Notes: generated from the sequence alone by a model not told the origin. A stretch of DNA of 64,000 nucleotides from Desulfocicer vacuolatum DSM 3385 (GCF_900176365.1 NZ_FWXY01000002.1:1-64000); one strand, 5' to 3'. Shown: positions 39,830 to 49,081, counted from the stretch's first letter. A program made the numbers and translations.

Positions 39830-41314
39830 ATGCCAATGGAAACCGTCTTCTCTGTAAAGCCCTTTCTGGCCGTTCTTGTTTCTCTGATTGCCATACCCGG
39901 TATTATCTCAAGCCGATCACAGAATATCAGGGAATCATGGACCTTTGCTGCGGCAGGCATCAAGCTTGTCCTGGTATTATCAATGCTTCCTTTGGTACTT
40001 AACAAAGGGGTGGTGGAATACACGGTGTTCCAGGTGTTTCCCAATCTTGGAATCACCTTTCGGGTGGATGCCTTTGGCATGCTCTTTGCTCTGGTGGCAT
40101 CTTCTCTGTGGATCGTCACGTCCATCTACTCCATCGGGTACATGAGAAGTCTTGATGAACACAGCCAGACGCGGTATTTCTGCTTCTTTGCCGTGGCATT
40201 GTCCGCCACCATCGGGGTTGCCTTTTCCGCCAACCTTTTAACCATGTATCTTTTTTACGAAATGCTCTCCCTTGCCACCTACCCCCTTGTCACCCATCAC
40301 CAGGACAAAGAGGCCAGAAGCTCGGGTAGAAAATATCTGTTTTACATCCTTGGCGGCTCCATCGGGTTTGCCCTGCCTGCCATGCTCATCACCTACCACT
40401 TCACCGGAACCCTGGATTTCACCGGTCATGGAGTGATGGCGGGCCATGTGACATCGGGCACGGCCCTGGTGCTTAGCCTTATGTTTCTCTTTGGATTTGC
40501 CAAGGTGGGTATCATGCCCATGCACTCCTGGCTGCCGGCGGCCATGGTGGCCCCCACTCCGGTGAGTGCCCTTCTCCATGCCGTTGCCGTGGTCAAGGTG
40601 GGTGCCTTCAGTGTGGTGCGGGTGTTCACAGGCATTGTGGGCACCGGGGTGCTGGCCGATTATAATATCAGCCTTGTTGTGTGTGTCATTGCCTCTTTCA
40701 CCGTTATTGTGGCCTCCATGATTGCCCTTTCCCAGGATGAACTTAAAAGGCGGCTGGCCTTTTCCACCATTGGCCAGCTTTCTTACATTGTTCTGGGTGT
40801 GGCCCTTTTATCAAAATCGGGCATGACCGGCGGCATGCTCCACATTGCCATGCATGCCTTTGGCAAAATCACTTTGTTTTTCTGTGCCGGGGCCATTTTC
40901 TGTGCCACGGGCATCAAGTACATCAGCAAAATGAAGGGCATAGGCAGACGCATGCCCATCACCATGACCGCCTTTTTGATAGGCTCCTTAAGTGTGGTGG
41001 GGCTTCCCCCCTGCGGCGGATTCATCAGCAAGTGGTATCTGGTGCTTGGCACCATTGAAGCGGGTCACATCGCCTTTTTGTTTGTGCTCTTGTCCAGCTC
41101 TTTTTTAAATGCCGCCTATTTTTTCCCGGTGTTTTACAACGCCTTTTTCTGCAGCCCGGAGGAGATGCTGTTTGAAGATAAAGTAAATGAGGCCCCATTG
41201 TGGTGTGTGGTGCCCCTGGTTATCACGGCGGGTATTTCCGTTGTTCTGTTTTTCTATCCCCAGCCCTTTCTCAACCTTGCCAAACTTGCTGTCCAAAATG
41301 TACTGGGAGGATAA
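39830..41314 (+). CDS. second NuoL/M/N-like antiporter subunit
   Basis: 494 aa, about 14 helices. TM5 glutamate in MYLFYEMLSLATYPL, KVGIMPMHSWLPAAM, and lysine in LHAVAVVKVGAFSVVRVF. Different in sequence from the preceding mrpD, so a paralogue rather than a recent duplicate. It starts one base after the mrpD stop codon. It overlaps functionally with MrpD or MrpA; which ion each carries is unknown. Confidence 0.9.
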   Translation: MPMETVFSVKPFLAVLVSLIAIPGIISSRSQNIRESWTFAAAGIKLVLVLSMLPLVLNKGVVEYTVFQVFPNLGITFRVDAFGMLFALVASSLWIVTSIYSIGYMRSLDEHSQTRYFCFFAVALSATIGVAFSANLLTMYLFYEMLSLATYPLVTHHQDKEARSSGRKYLFYILGGSIGFALPAMLITYHFTGTLDFTGHGVMAGHVTSGTALVLSLMFLFGFAKVGIMPMHSWLPAAMVAPTPVSALLHAVAVVKVGAFSVVRVFTGIVGTGVLADYNISLVVCVIASFTVIVASMIALSQDELKRRLAFSTIGQLSYIVLGVALLSKSGMTGGMLHIAMHAFGKITLFFCAGAIFCATGIKYISKMKGIGRRMPITMTAFLIGSLSVVGLPPCGGFISKWYLVLGTIEAGHIAFLFVLLSSSFLNAAYFFPVFYNAFFCSPEEMLFEDKVNEAPLWCVVPLVITAGISVVLFFYPQPFLNLAKLAVQNVLGG

Positions 41315-41317
41315 ATA

Positions 41318-41452
41318 ATGGAAGAAAAAAAAAGACACAAAGAAAAAATGGAACTCAAACACGATGCCGTGCCGGGATATAAACCTGTATTTCTGGTGGT
41401 TTTCACCTTAAGTGTCCTCTACCTTGGCATGGTGTTCCTAAGCTCATTTTAA
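41318..41452 (+). CDS. 44-aa single-helix membrane protein
   Basis: A small gene reading MEEKKRHKEKMELKHDAVPG followed by a hydrophobic helix (KPVFLVVFTLSVLYLGMVFL). GGGAGG lies 7 nt before the ATG and it starts 3 nt after the previous stop. A charged cytoplasmic tail plus one C-terminal helix suggests a small accessory subunit of the antiporter complex. No family recognised. Confidence 0.7.
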   Translation: MEEKKRHKEKMELKHDAVPGYKPVFLVVFTLSVLYLGMVFLSSF

Positions 41453-41549
41453 AAATCTGTGGGGTCAGCCCTGGGTCTTTGTCGTCTTGTGTTGTTAGTA
41501 TGGATAACACCGGTGGGGCCGGGGCCCGATATTTAAGGATTCATTGATC

Positions 41550-41798
41550 ATGAAAAATGAAAAAAAGCATATGTTTGACAATCCCAAAAATGTGAAAAGG
41601 CTCCTGGCCATTTTTTTCACCTCTGTGGTGATTCTCTTTATCCTGGATTTTTTTGTTCATAAACATGCCCACTTTCCCTGGGAAAACTGGCCGGTTTTTT
41701 ATGCCATTTTCGGATTTGTGGCCTGTGTTTTGCTGGTGCTGGTGTCACGGTTTATCCTGCGGCCCCTGGTGAAACGAAAGGAGGATTATTATGAATAA
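41550..41798 (+). CDS. small two-helix membrane protein of the mrp operon
   Basis: About 82 aa from the ATG at 41550 (AAGGA upstream). Basic N-terminus, two helices (LLAIFFTSVVILFILDFFV and VFYAIFGFVACVLLVLVSRF) and a charged end. No recognised domain. It overlaps the next gene by 8 bp and carries that gene's GGAGG site, so it is part of the operon. Confidence 0.75.
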   Translation: MKNEKKHMFDNPKNVKRLLAIFFTSVVILFILDFFVHKHAHFPWENWPVFYAIFGFVACVLLVLVSRFILRPLVKRKEDYYE

Positions 41799-43602
41799 CG
41801 TCTGTATCCCCCCGGCATTCATATTCATCATCGGTGCATTTCTCATTCCCTTTCTCAGTGGAAAGGCGCGCTCCGTCTATGTGGTGATTTTGCCTGTGCT
41901 GGGGTTTATCAACCTGCTTTCCATTCCCATGGGCACCTTGATGACTGTGCCGTTTCTGGATTACACCCTTACAATTGTGCGCATAGACCGCTTAAGCCTT
42001 GCCTTTGGCTATATTTTTCACATCGTCTCCTTTATCACCATTATTTACATCCTGCATGTGAAAAAGAACCTTGAATATGTGGCAGGGTTTGTCTATGCCG
42101 GGGCTGCCCTTGGCACCATATTTGCCGGGGATCTGTTCTCGTTTTTTGTTTTCTGGGAAACCCTCACCGTGGGCTCTGTGATGCTCATCTGGGCCAGGGG
42201 CACCAAGGCCTCTGCTGCTGCCGGGTTTAGATATTTACTGGTCCATGTCACCGGCGGGTTGAGTTTGCTGGCCGGTATTGTGATGATGGTGATGAAAACA
42301 GGTTCCATTAAATTTGGATTTATTGGACTCACCGATGCAGCGTCCTGGTTTATCTTCATGGGTATCGGGGTCAACTGCGCCTGGCCGTTTCTTCACACCT
42401 GGCTCACCGATGCCTATCCCGAAGCCACCATCGGCGGCACAGTGTTTTTAAGTGCCTTTACCACCAAAACCGCTGTTTATGCCCTGGCAAGGGCCTTTCC
42501 CGGCACAGAGCTTCTCATCTGGATCGGGGTGGGCATGGCCGCCTTTCCCATCTTTTTTGCTGTGATTGAAAATGATCTTCGCCGGGTACTGGCATACAGT
42601 CTGGTAAACCAGGTGGGATTCATGGTGGTGGGCATCGGCATTGGATCGGAGCTTGCCATTAACGGGGCTGTGGCCCATGCTTTTAATGATATTTTATTTA
42701 AGGGCCTTCTTTTCATGTCCATGGGGGCTGTGATGTACCGCACCGGAAAAATCAATGCCACGGACCTTGGGGGACTTTATAAATGCATGCCCTGGACCGC
42801 TGCCTTTTGTATTGTGGGGGCCGCCTCCATATCGGCTTTTCCCCTTTTCAGCGGGTTTGTCAGTAAATCCATGGTGATGTCTGCGGCCGGTAACCACCAC
42901 ATGATTGCTGTGTGGCTGGTGCTGCTTTTTGCATCTGCCGGTGTGTTTCACCATGCCGGTATCAAGATTCCGTTTTTTGCCTTTTTCGGCCATGATGCCG
43001 GGCATAAGGTCAAGGAAGCGCCCACGCACATGCTCATTGCCATGGGTCTTGCAGCGTTTTTATGCATCTTTAACGGCACCTTTTATAAACCGCTTTACAG
43101 CATTTTACCCTATGCGGCCACTTATGAGCCCTATACATTGTCCCACATTGTCACCCAGACAGAGCTGTTGTTTTACTCTGCCCTGGCCTTTACTCTGTTG
43201 TTACTGTCCGGGATTTATCCGGCGGAAATGCGGGCCATCAACATAGATTTTGACTGGTTTTACAGAAAACCCCTCAAGGGGCTTGAGGCTGTCTGTGCCA
43301 GGATTTTCAACGGTATCAACACAGTTTGTGACCTTATTTTTGTGAAAACATTAACCGTTAAAATCAATGAATTTGCCACCAATGCCACAGTGAAGCTGAC
43401 CGGTGCGGTTTTATATCCCATATTGCGCGCCAATGGCGGTAAGCCCATTGGCAGCGGCAAGGATCAAAACGGGGCATCCCCGGATGTGGCCAATGCATCA
43501 GGTCCGGATGTGGAAAAGGCCTTTAACACCGGTACATCTCCCATTGGCATTTTTGCCGCCTGTGCGGGCTTGATGATTGTGGTGTTTTACTTTTTTGTAT
43601 AA
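41791..43602 (+). CDS. third NuoL/M/N-like antiporter subunit
   Basis: 603 aa, about 14 helices plus a long C-terminal tail. TM5 glutamate in FFVFWETLTVGSVML, TM7-like NCAWPFLHTWLTDAYPEA and lysine in FLSAFTTKTAVYALA. Near the end an amphipathic segment (ICDLIFVKTLTVKINEF-like, about residues 505-540) and a last helix recall NuoL-type proteins. It may play the MrpA-like role, since no full MrpA is encoded here. Confidence 0.88.
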   Translation: MNNVCIPPAFIFIIGAFLIPFLSGKARSVYVVILPVLGFINLLSIPMGTLMTVPFLDYTLTIVRIDRLSLAFGYIFHIVSFITIIYILHVKKNLEYVAGFVYAGAALGTIFAGDLFSFFVFWETLTVGSVMLIWARGTKASAAAGFRYLLVHVTGGLSLLAGIVMMVMKTGSIKFGFIGLTDAASWFIFMGIGVNCAWPFLHTWLTDAYPEATIGGTVFLSAFTTKTAVYALARAFPGTELLIWIGVGMAAFPIFFAVIENDLRRVLAYSLVNQVGFMVVGIGIGSELAINGAVAHAFNDILFKGLLFMSMGAVMYRTGKINATDLGGLYKCMPWTAAFCIVGAASISAFPLFSGFVSKSMVMSAAGNHHMIAVWLVLLFASAGVFHHAGIKIPFFAFFGHDAGHKVKEAPTHMLIAMGLAAFLCIFNGTFYKPLYSILPYAATYEPYTLSHIVTQTELLFYSALAFTLLLLSGIYPAEMRAINIDFDWFYRKPLKGLEAVCARIFNGINTVCDLIFVKTLTVKINEFATNATVKLTGAVLYPILRANGGKPIGSGKDQNGASPDVANASGPDVEKAFNTGTSPIGIFAACAGLMIVVFYFFV

Positions 43603-43667
43603 CCCACATGTCCTGCCGGACACAACAAATATAGGGTCGTAGACGCGGAGCCAAATGGTATTATACC

Positions 43668-43762
43668 GCCGCCCCCCCGATGGGCAATGGTCCCGGACCG
43701 GAACTGTAGACAGCTCAATTGTCCGGTTCCTATTCCCCATCGGGGGGGCGGCTCTGCTGAGG
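43668..43762 (+). repeat. R4 palindromic repeat, copy 3
   Basis: GCCGCCCCCCCGATGGGCAA left arm and CCCCATCGGGGGGGCGGC right arm around GGAACTGTAGACAGCTC; ends CTCTGCTGAGG. It is preceded by GCCAAATGGTATTATA, which also borders copy 1. Downstream, 43851-43925 on the minus strand loosely resembles the long R5 form. The rest of the gap before 43954 has no gene. Confidence 0.8.
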
Positions 43763-43953
43763 TAAACTTAAAGGCTACTGCACACTCAAAGCTAATGTTT
43801 AGGATTGAGCATGACCCAGCGAATTACAATTATGGAATATTTGAAAGATAGATGGCTGTGAATACCAGCCACAACAAAGTTTGAAACTCCCATGATTACA
43901 GAATTTTGAACGGAATTTCATATAAAAAAATATCATAACAATGTGGAGAGCAT

Positions 43954-44448
43954 ATGATAACCAAGGCTGAACTCAGAAAAGACCAATTCCTGGAATCTCT
44001 CACAGATGAAATGCTTGAAAAATTTGTACCCGTCACCGAAGAATGGAGGGTTGAAGCCGGTGAAATCATCTTTAATGAAGGAGATCCGGCTGATAATTTT
44101 TTCATGGTAAAATCAGGAAAAATTCTGCTGGAGCAGAAAATATCCGAGGACATCATTGCAACGGTGGGTACGGTGGACCCGGGGGAATCCTTTGGCTTGT
44201 CCGTTCTATTATATGCACCCCGACGGGTGATGACGGCCATCTGCAGTGAAAGTGCCATTGTGTATGCCATACACAAAGACGTCCTGCTGGACCTCATGGA
44301 CAATGACCACTCCATGGGATACTTCATCATGAAACAGGCTGCCCGGGTTCTGAACACCCGCGTGATCCTCAGAACCGAACAGTTTCTGAGATCCATGCAC
44401 AGCCACCCCGACATCCACGAACTGGAAACGGATGACACCAAGGTCTGA
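43954..44448 (+). CDS. cyclic-nucleotide-binding domain protein
   Basis: 164 aa. A single cNMP-binding beta-roll (residues about 20-140): VEAGEIIFNEGDPADNFFMVKSGKI and PGESFGLSVLLYAPRRVMTAI, the second being the phosphate-binding cassette. No helix-turn-helix follows, so it is not a Crp-type DNA-binding regulator but a stand-alone sensor or partner of another protein. Last gene before the island. Confidence 0.8.
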   Translation: MITKAELRKDQFLESLTDEMLEKFVPVTEEWRVEAGEIIFNEGDPADNFFMVKSGKILLEQKISEDIIATVGTVDPGESFGLSVLLYAPRRVMTAICSESAIVYAIHKDVLLDLMDNDHSMGYFIMKQAARVLNTRVILRTEQFLRSMHSHPDIHELETDDTKV

Positions 44449-44520
44449 TTTATTTATCCTTCTTAAAAACGGAAAACTTGAAAAACAGCTTTTTGACCCC
44501 TTACGGGGTAAACCCAAATG

Positions 44521-45541
44521 GGGGTCAGGCTTCGCTTATTGCGGTTATTCGTTTTTTGATACATTCTATTTTTTCATGCATTGACCGATTTTTTGTAAGA
44601 CGGGTACGTACATCCTTCACCAATCTGCTCATTGATGGCATATTCCGGTTAAAATAGTGCGCAAAATCTGACAACAAAAAATCAAAACAATCCATACCGA
44701 TCAGTGCAATGACGGCTCTTGCTTCTGCCGGATGCCTTGCACGACTGGCACTTGTCAGTTCCATCGGTGAAACTTGATATACCTTTGCCACAACATCCAC
44801 TATCTGCTCAATGGTAATCTTCGTTGAAATCTTTTCCTTATTTTGTTTCAGTGCTCCTTTAATAAAATCTTCACTGCCGAGTATTCGACCCTGCCCGGTG
44901 CCATGGCGAAGCTGCTCCAGAAGCTCTTTTTCTGTGGTTTGTCCCATAAAATGCAAATAGGCAGCCTGTGCAGCAATTTCTGTTTTGCCAAATTGTCCCA
45001 GCCCCTTATCAACGGTTAACCAACCGGGTGATTTCACACGCCCGGTGTATGCAGCATGGCTGCTCAACGGGTAATCAATTGGATCGCTCACCAGATTCGA
45101 TCGCACCGGATTAAGGTGAATATATCGGATCAACTCCGTGAAATAAGCATCTTTGTCCACAAGAATGGCTTTATACCGCCCCTGGAAAAGATGCCCCACC
45201 CGGTCATACCGCTTATTGAACCAGTATGTATAACGCTGGGAGATATTTTGCATCAATTTTGAAAGTGGTTTATCTGTAACCTGCAATGCCATGTGAACAT
45301 GATTTTTCATCCAGCAGTACGCATGCAATATGAGCGAATGTTGCTCCAGCCCCTGGGCCAGAATATCTTCAAAATACCGATATTCTTCGTCACCATGAAA
45401 AATAGGCTGCTTTGCGTTTCCCCTGATCATCACATGATAAATTGCGCCTGGGTAGTGTATCCGAGGTTTTCTTGCCATAACTATTTCCATACCATGAATA
45501 TGTCCACAATACAATAACCACAATAAACGAAGCCTGACCCC
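44521..45541 (-). mobile_element. RAYT unit A1 with inverted REP-A ends (1,021 bp)
   Basis: Bounded on the left by GGGGTCAGGCTTCGCTTATT plus GCGGTTATT (44521-44549) and on the right by its near-perfect inverted copy (45513-45541, ending CGAAGCCTGACCCC). The only gene inside is a REP-associated tyrosine transposase on the minus strand. A second unit at 59505-60525 has the same ends and exactly the same length. No target-site duplication is obvious. Confidence 0.8.
44525..45478 (-). CDS. REP-associated tyrosine transposase (RAYT) A1
   Basis: 317 aa, a single-domain Y1 HUH transposase: N-terminal RKPRIHYPGAIYHVMIRGN, the HUH motif in KNHVHMAL, the catalytic tyrosine in IRYIHLNPVRSN, and a C-terminal helical extension. 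RAYTs are thought to bind and nick REP hairpins as single strands. I start at MARKPRIHY (45478), matching the paralogue at 59509. The last codons and the stop (AISEA, TGA) are encoded by the REP-A end itself. Confidence 0.9.
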   Translation of the reverse strand: MARKPRIHYPGAIYHVMIRGNAKQPIFHGDEEYRYFEDILAQGLEQHSLILHAYCWMKNHVHMALQVTDKPLSKLMQNISQRYTYWFNKRYDRVGHLFQGRYKAILVDKDAYFTELIRYIHLNPVRSNLVSDPIDYPLSSHAAYTGRVKSPGWLTVDKGLGQFGKTEIAAQAAYLHFMGQTTEKELLEQLRHGTGQGRILGSEDFIKGALKQNKEKISTKITIEQIVDVVAKVYQVSPMELTSASRARHPAEARAVIALIGMDCFDFLLSDFAHYFNRNMPSMSRLVKDVRTRLTKNRSMHEKIECIKKRITAISEA

Positions 45542-45542
45542 A

Positions 45543-46835
45543 TTAGAGGCGCCAGAAGTTTATGCCGGTTTTGTTGACGGCATCCATGTCCAGCATGGAC
45601 TTTACGTCTATGAGGCAGCCTTTATTATTCAGGCAGGCGGTGAAGTCTGATACGGATAATTCTCTGTACTGTTGGTGGGGCACGGCAATGATCAAGGCAC
45701 CCAGATCGGTCATTTTTTCCCAGGGCTGTAGCTCCACACCATAGTAGTTAAGGGCTTCCGCCCCATCGGCCATGGCATCATGCACCAGCACCTCAGCACC
45801 ATAATCTTTTAGTTCATCAATGATATCAATAACCCGGGTATTTCGTAAATCCGGGCAATCCTCCTTAAAGGTCAGGCCCAACACCCCCACCCGGGCGTTC
45901 TTGATATTCTGGCTGGAATTAATCATCATTTTCACGGTTTTTTCCACCACAAACCGGCCCATGTTGTCATTGATGCGCCTGCCTGCCAGGATCACTTCGG
46001 GATGATACCCCTCGGATTCTGCCTTGAATGTCAGATAATAAGGGTCTACCCCAATGCAATGGCCCCCCACCAGACCCGGTGAAAACTTCAGAAAATTCCA
46101 CTTGGACCCTGCCGCCTCCAGCACATGTTTGGTATCAATGCCCAATCGGTCAAAAATCAGGGCCAACTCGTTCATCAGGGCAATGTTCAAATCCCGCTGG
46201 GTGTTTTCAATCACCTTGGCGGCCTCGGCTTCTTTAATGGTAACCGTGCGATGCACCCCAGCGGTGACAATGGATTCATACAATGCCGCCACCCGTTCCA
46301 GGGTGGGTTCATCATCCCCGGATACCACCTTGGTGATCTTTGTTAACGTGTGCTCTTTGTCACCGGGGTTGATGCGCTCGGGGGAATACCCCACATGGAA
46401 ATCTTCCTTCCATTTGAGTCCCGACTCCTGCTCCAGAATGGGCACACACAAATCCTCGGTCACCCCGGGATACACCGTGGACTCAAAAATCACCAGCGCC
46501 CCTTTTTTCATGTGTTTTCCAACGGTTCTGGAGGCCCCTTCCACGGGCCTTAAATCCGGACGTCTGGCGCGATCAATGGGGGTAGGCACGGCCACCACAA
46601 TGTAATCGGCATCGGACAGCATGGCAGGATCGCAGGTGGCTGTAAACCGAACTGCCCGGGCAAACTCCTCCCGAGACACCTCACCGGTGGGATCTTCCAT
46701 AATTCGGCAATTTTCAATGATACTCTCTTTGAGGTCAAACCCAACCGTATCAAATTTTTCACCAAAATGAATTGCCAGGGGAAGCCCAACATAACCAAGC
46801 CCAACAACAGCTATCTTAGATTGATCATTCATCAA
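45543..46835 (-). CDS. UDP-N-acetylhexosamine dehydrogenase (WbpA/TviB-like), copy 1
   Basis: 430-aa nucleotide-sugar 6-dehydrogenase. N-terminal NAD fold with VVGLGYVGLPLA (residues 10-21), catalytic cysteine C260 in GLVGGHCIGVDPYY, lysine K207 in EAAKVIENTQ, and the C-terminal UDP-binding domain with LGLTFKEDCPDLRNTRV. It likely makes a UDP-HexNAc uronic acid for O-antigen or capsule. A second copy at 51950 is about 93% identical. The stop codon is 1 nt before REP-A. Confidence 0.93.
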   Translation of the reverse strand: MMNDQSKIAVVGLGYVGLPLAIHFGEKFDTVGFDLKESIIENCRIMEDPTGEVSREEFARAVRFTATCDPAMLSDADYIVVAVPTPIDRARRPDLRPVEGASRTVGKHMKKGALVIFESTVYPGVTEDLCVPILEQESGLKWKEDFHVGYSPERINPGDKEHTLTKITKVVSGDDEPTLERVAALYESIVTAGVHRTVTIKEAEAAKVIENTQRDLNIALMNELALIFDRLGIDTKHVLEAAGSKWNFLKFSPGLVGGHCIGVDPYYLTFKAESEGYHPEVILAGRRINDNMGRFVVEKTVKMMINSSQNIKNARVGVLGLTFKEDCPDLRNTRVIDIIDELKDYGAEVLVHDAMADGAEALNYYGVELQPWEKMTDLGALIIAVPHQQYRELSVSDFTACLNNKGCLIDVKSMLDMDAVNKTGINFWRL

Positions 46836-46856
46836 TTTTACCTTTTTAAATAAAAT

Positions 46857-46942
46857 GGGGGTCAGGCTTCGCTTATTAGCGTTATTGTAAAACTGCCGAT
46901 ACTTTTCCCCCTAAATAACCACAATAAGCCAAGCCGGACCCC
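46857..46942. repeat. paired REP-A (BIME-like) upstream of dehydrogenase 1
   Basis: GGGGTCAGGCTTCGCTTATT at the left and an inverted AATAACCACAATAAGCCAAG...GGACCCC at the right, 86 bp in all, enclosing GCCGATACTTTTCC. The inner CGC-TTATTA-GCG forms a mini-hairpin. It is followed at once by a REP-B element. Confidence 0.8.
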
Positions 46943-46952
46943 AAATCAGATT

Positions 46953-47059
46953 GCTTAAATGCCCCTTTTGGGCATCAAAAAGTGCACGCTAAGGCCGTTT
47001 TGACTCATATTCAATCAAACATTTCATATAAAAACAAAAACTTAACGGGGTCAGACCCG
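46953..47059. repeat. REP-B element 1
   Basis: About 107 bp: starts GCTTAAATGCCCC with a TGCCCCTTTTGGGCA hairpin, has AAAAAGTGCACGCTAAG in the middle and ends ACTTAACGGGGTCAGACCCG. The last ten bases supply the stop codon of the adjacent polymerase gene. Confidence 0.8.
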
Positions 47060-48457
47060 CTTAAAGACCATGGCGGTTAAGACTGTGAATAGGACGATAT
47101 TGGCGGGGATGTGAAGATTGAAGTCGGAAAAACTGTGGATTAGAATGGCTACCATGGACGCCATACAGCCCAGGGTGATGCCCATGGTCTGGCGGCTTCG
47201 GCCATTTAGTTTTCGAAAGCCCTCCCGGAAAAAGAGAAACAGCAGCCACAGCACCAGCGGGATAAAAAAGATGCCGGTGTCGGCCATGAACTGCAGATAA
47301 TCCTGGTGGGCATACAGCGGCAGCACGGCCATGCCCGGGGCTTGATAGGCGGGAAACGCCTCGGCATAGGTGCCAGGCCCTGTGCCGGTGTAAAGATTGT
47401 CTTTAATCAGGGTTTCCGTCCCGTCCCAAAAGGTAATCCGGCCGATAAGATTATCATCTAATTCCACCTTTGTCAGGGTTGTAATCCTCTGCACCACCGG
47501 CGTACTGGCAAGAATAATTGCCCCCACCACAACCACGGACACGGCAATACCCGCAATGAGCCTTTTTTGCTGAAACCCCTTTTTCAGTAGCAGCACCACC
47601 ATCATGAAAACCAGGGCCCCCACGGTGGCGGTCCATCCCCCCCGGGAAAGTGTCAATGCCTGGGCCACAATTAAAAACAACACCAGGCAGATCATACCGG
47701 TGCGCACTTCAATACTCCGGGATCGGGTGAGAAACAGCCCCAGCAACACCGGAATAGACATCTCCAGAAAACCGGCCATATGATTACGATTCACATATAC
47801 GCCTGACAGGGAAAGCCCCCTGCCCCCCTTTCCCAGCTCTTCGGAGTAATCCCACCAGGGAAACACCAGCAGATCAAAACGCTTCAGCATGCCAATAATG
47901 GACAAAAACAAAGCCATGCCCACAATAACCCCCACCAGAATACGCTGCTCCTTTCTGGTTCGCACCACATCACAGGCAATGTAAAACAAGGCCAGATAGG
48001 TCACCAGCATGATCATGCCTTCCATGGCAAGGCTACCCTGGCGGGAAAAAAAGGTGGCCCACGCCCCCAGCAAGGTGCAGGGAACCACCACCAACCAACC
48101 TATCTGCTTTGCCGAAAGCCCTAAACCTGCCCCTCTCCCGGAAGATTTAGTTATTCTTGAACCGGACGAGCCCATGGAACGACTGACCTTTTCCGAATCT
48201 ATCCGCCCTTTTGAACGCCTTTTTGTTACCCCTGGGCCCTGGATTTCCGCTGTCGGGACAGCCTCTGATGGATCCCTGGATAACAACTTCCCCAGAAAAA
48301 CAAACAATCCCCCGGTCAAAACCAGCATCTGAATCACAGTCTCTGCCCACAAGTGCACAGCCCCCCTGAACATGGGCGTCAACACCACCAGTGAGCATAC
48401 CACCAAAAACCCGGAATTTTTAAATACTGTTTTAAATACTGAATGAACATCGTCCAT
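47051..48457 (-). CDS. O-antigen ligase/polymerase-like membrane protein
   Basis: About 468 aa, ten to twelve helices, with the O-antigen ligase domain region LTLSRGGWTATVGALVFMMV and the large periplasmic loop containing GTGPGTYAEAFPAYQAPG, then HQDYLQFMADTGIF. A hydrophilic, Ser/Arg/Lys-rich stretch lies at about residues 67-115. Wzy-type polymerase or WaaL-type ligase cannot be told apart by eye. ATG at 48457 with GAGGA 7 nt upstream. The TGA stop lies within the REP-B end, in GGGTCTGACCCC. Confidence 0.82.
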   Translation of the reverse strand: MDDVHSVFKTVFKNSGFLVVCSLVVLTPMFRGAVHLWAETVIQMLVLTGGLFVFLGKLLSRDPSEAVPTAEIQGPGVTKRRSKGRIDSEKVSRSMGSSGSRITKSSGRGAGLGLSAKQIGWLVVVPCTLLGAWATFFSRQGSLAMEGMIMLVTYLALFYIACDVVRTRKEQRILVGVIVGMALFLSIIGMLKRFDLLVFPWWDYSEELGKGGRGLSLSGVYVNRNHMAGFLEMSIPVLLGLFLTRSRSIEVRTGMICLVLFLIVAQALTLSRGGWTATVGALVFMMVVLLLKKGFQQKRLIAGIAVSVVVVGAIILASTPVVQRITTLTKVELDDNLIGRITFWDGTETLIKDNLYTGTGPGTYAEAFPAYQAPGMAVLPLYAHQDYLQFMADTGIFFIPLVLWLLFLFFREGFRKLNGRSRQTMGITLGCMASMVAILIHSFSDFNLHIPANIVLFTVLTAMVFKRV

Positions 48458-48493
48458 TATAATATCCTCACGCAATGAGGGGGTCACAATGAG

Positions 48494-48575
48494 GGGGTCA
48501 GGCTTCGCTTATTAGCGTTATTGCACAACCGCCGATACTTTACACTCAATAACCACAATAAGCGAAGCCTGACTC
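48494..48575. repeat. paired REP-A (BIME-like) overlapping toxin 3' end
   Basis: 82 bp, left GGGGTCAGGCTTCGCTTATT, right AATAAGCGAAGCCTGACTC, inverted, around CCGCCGATACTTTACAC. The right half encodes the last eight residues of the Txe-like toxin. Confidence 0.85.
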
Positions 48576-48833
48576 ATAATGCGTCCACATCCTGAGCACA
48601 TGTACAATCCGGGCTGTTTTATCAATATCATAAACCAGCCGATGTTGAATATTGATACGTCGGGAGTAAAAGCCATTGAGGTTACCAACCAATTTTTCAT
48701 AAGCTGGCGGTGACTGAAGGGGATTTTCTGAAAGTAGGAGAAGCAATCTTTCCGTCTGGGGTTTAAGTCCTGCGGATTTGATTTTTTTTGAATCTTTAAC
48801 GGCTTTTTTTGATAAGATAACCTTCCAGCTCAC
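48546..48833 (-). CDS. Txe/YoeB-family mRNA interferase toxin
   Basis: 95 aa. Small RelE-fold ribosome-dependent RNase: WKVILSKKAVKDSKKI, NPLQSPPAYEKLVGNLNGFY, SRRINIQHRLVYDI, and the WTHY end in place of YHY. It starts with GTG, overlapping the antitoxin stop (GTGA). The final residues SGFAYCGY are read from a REP-A element that has joined the gene, so the C-terminus is longer than usual. Activity is uncertain. Confidence 0.88.
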   Translation of the reverse strand: MSWKVILSKKAVKDSKKIKSAGLKPQTERLLLLLSENPLQSPPAYEKLVGNLNGFYSRRINIQHRLVYDIDKTARIVHVLRMWTHYESGFAYCGY

Positions 48834-49081
48834 CAGTCCAGGTCCTCAAGGGCGGTACCCTCATCCAAAGATTCTGCCGCCGCATCGTGAATACTTTCAA
48901 CAAGACCGGCAAACTGATTCAGGTACAAAGTTTCCTCAATTGCTTTCCAATCCGATTCACTGAGAACTACAAAATTCTGTCCATTGCGACGATTGATCCT
49001 CAAAGGTTTATGATTTTCAATGGTCATATCCACATAATATTTCAGTTTCTTTCGAAACTCATTTGCTGTTGTCTCTTTCAT
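48830..49081 (-). CDS. Phd/YefM-family antitoxin
   Basis: About 83 aa from the ATG at 49081 (GGGAG upstream). METTANEFRKK-type N-terminus (KETTANEFRKKLKYYVDMTI), then RINRRNGQNFVVLSESDWKAIEETLYL, which is the Phd/YefM fold. It should neutralise the toxin encoded directly downstream and repress the operon. Confidence 0.9.
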   Translation of the reverse strand: MKETTANEFRKKLKYYVDMTIENHKPLRINRRNGQNFVVLSESDWKAIEETLYLNQFAGLVESIHDAAAESLDEGTALEDLDW

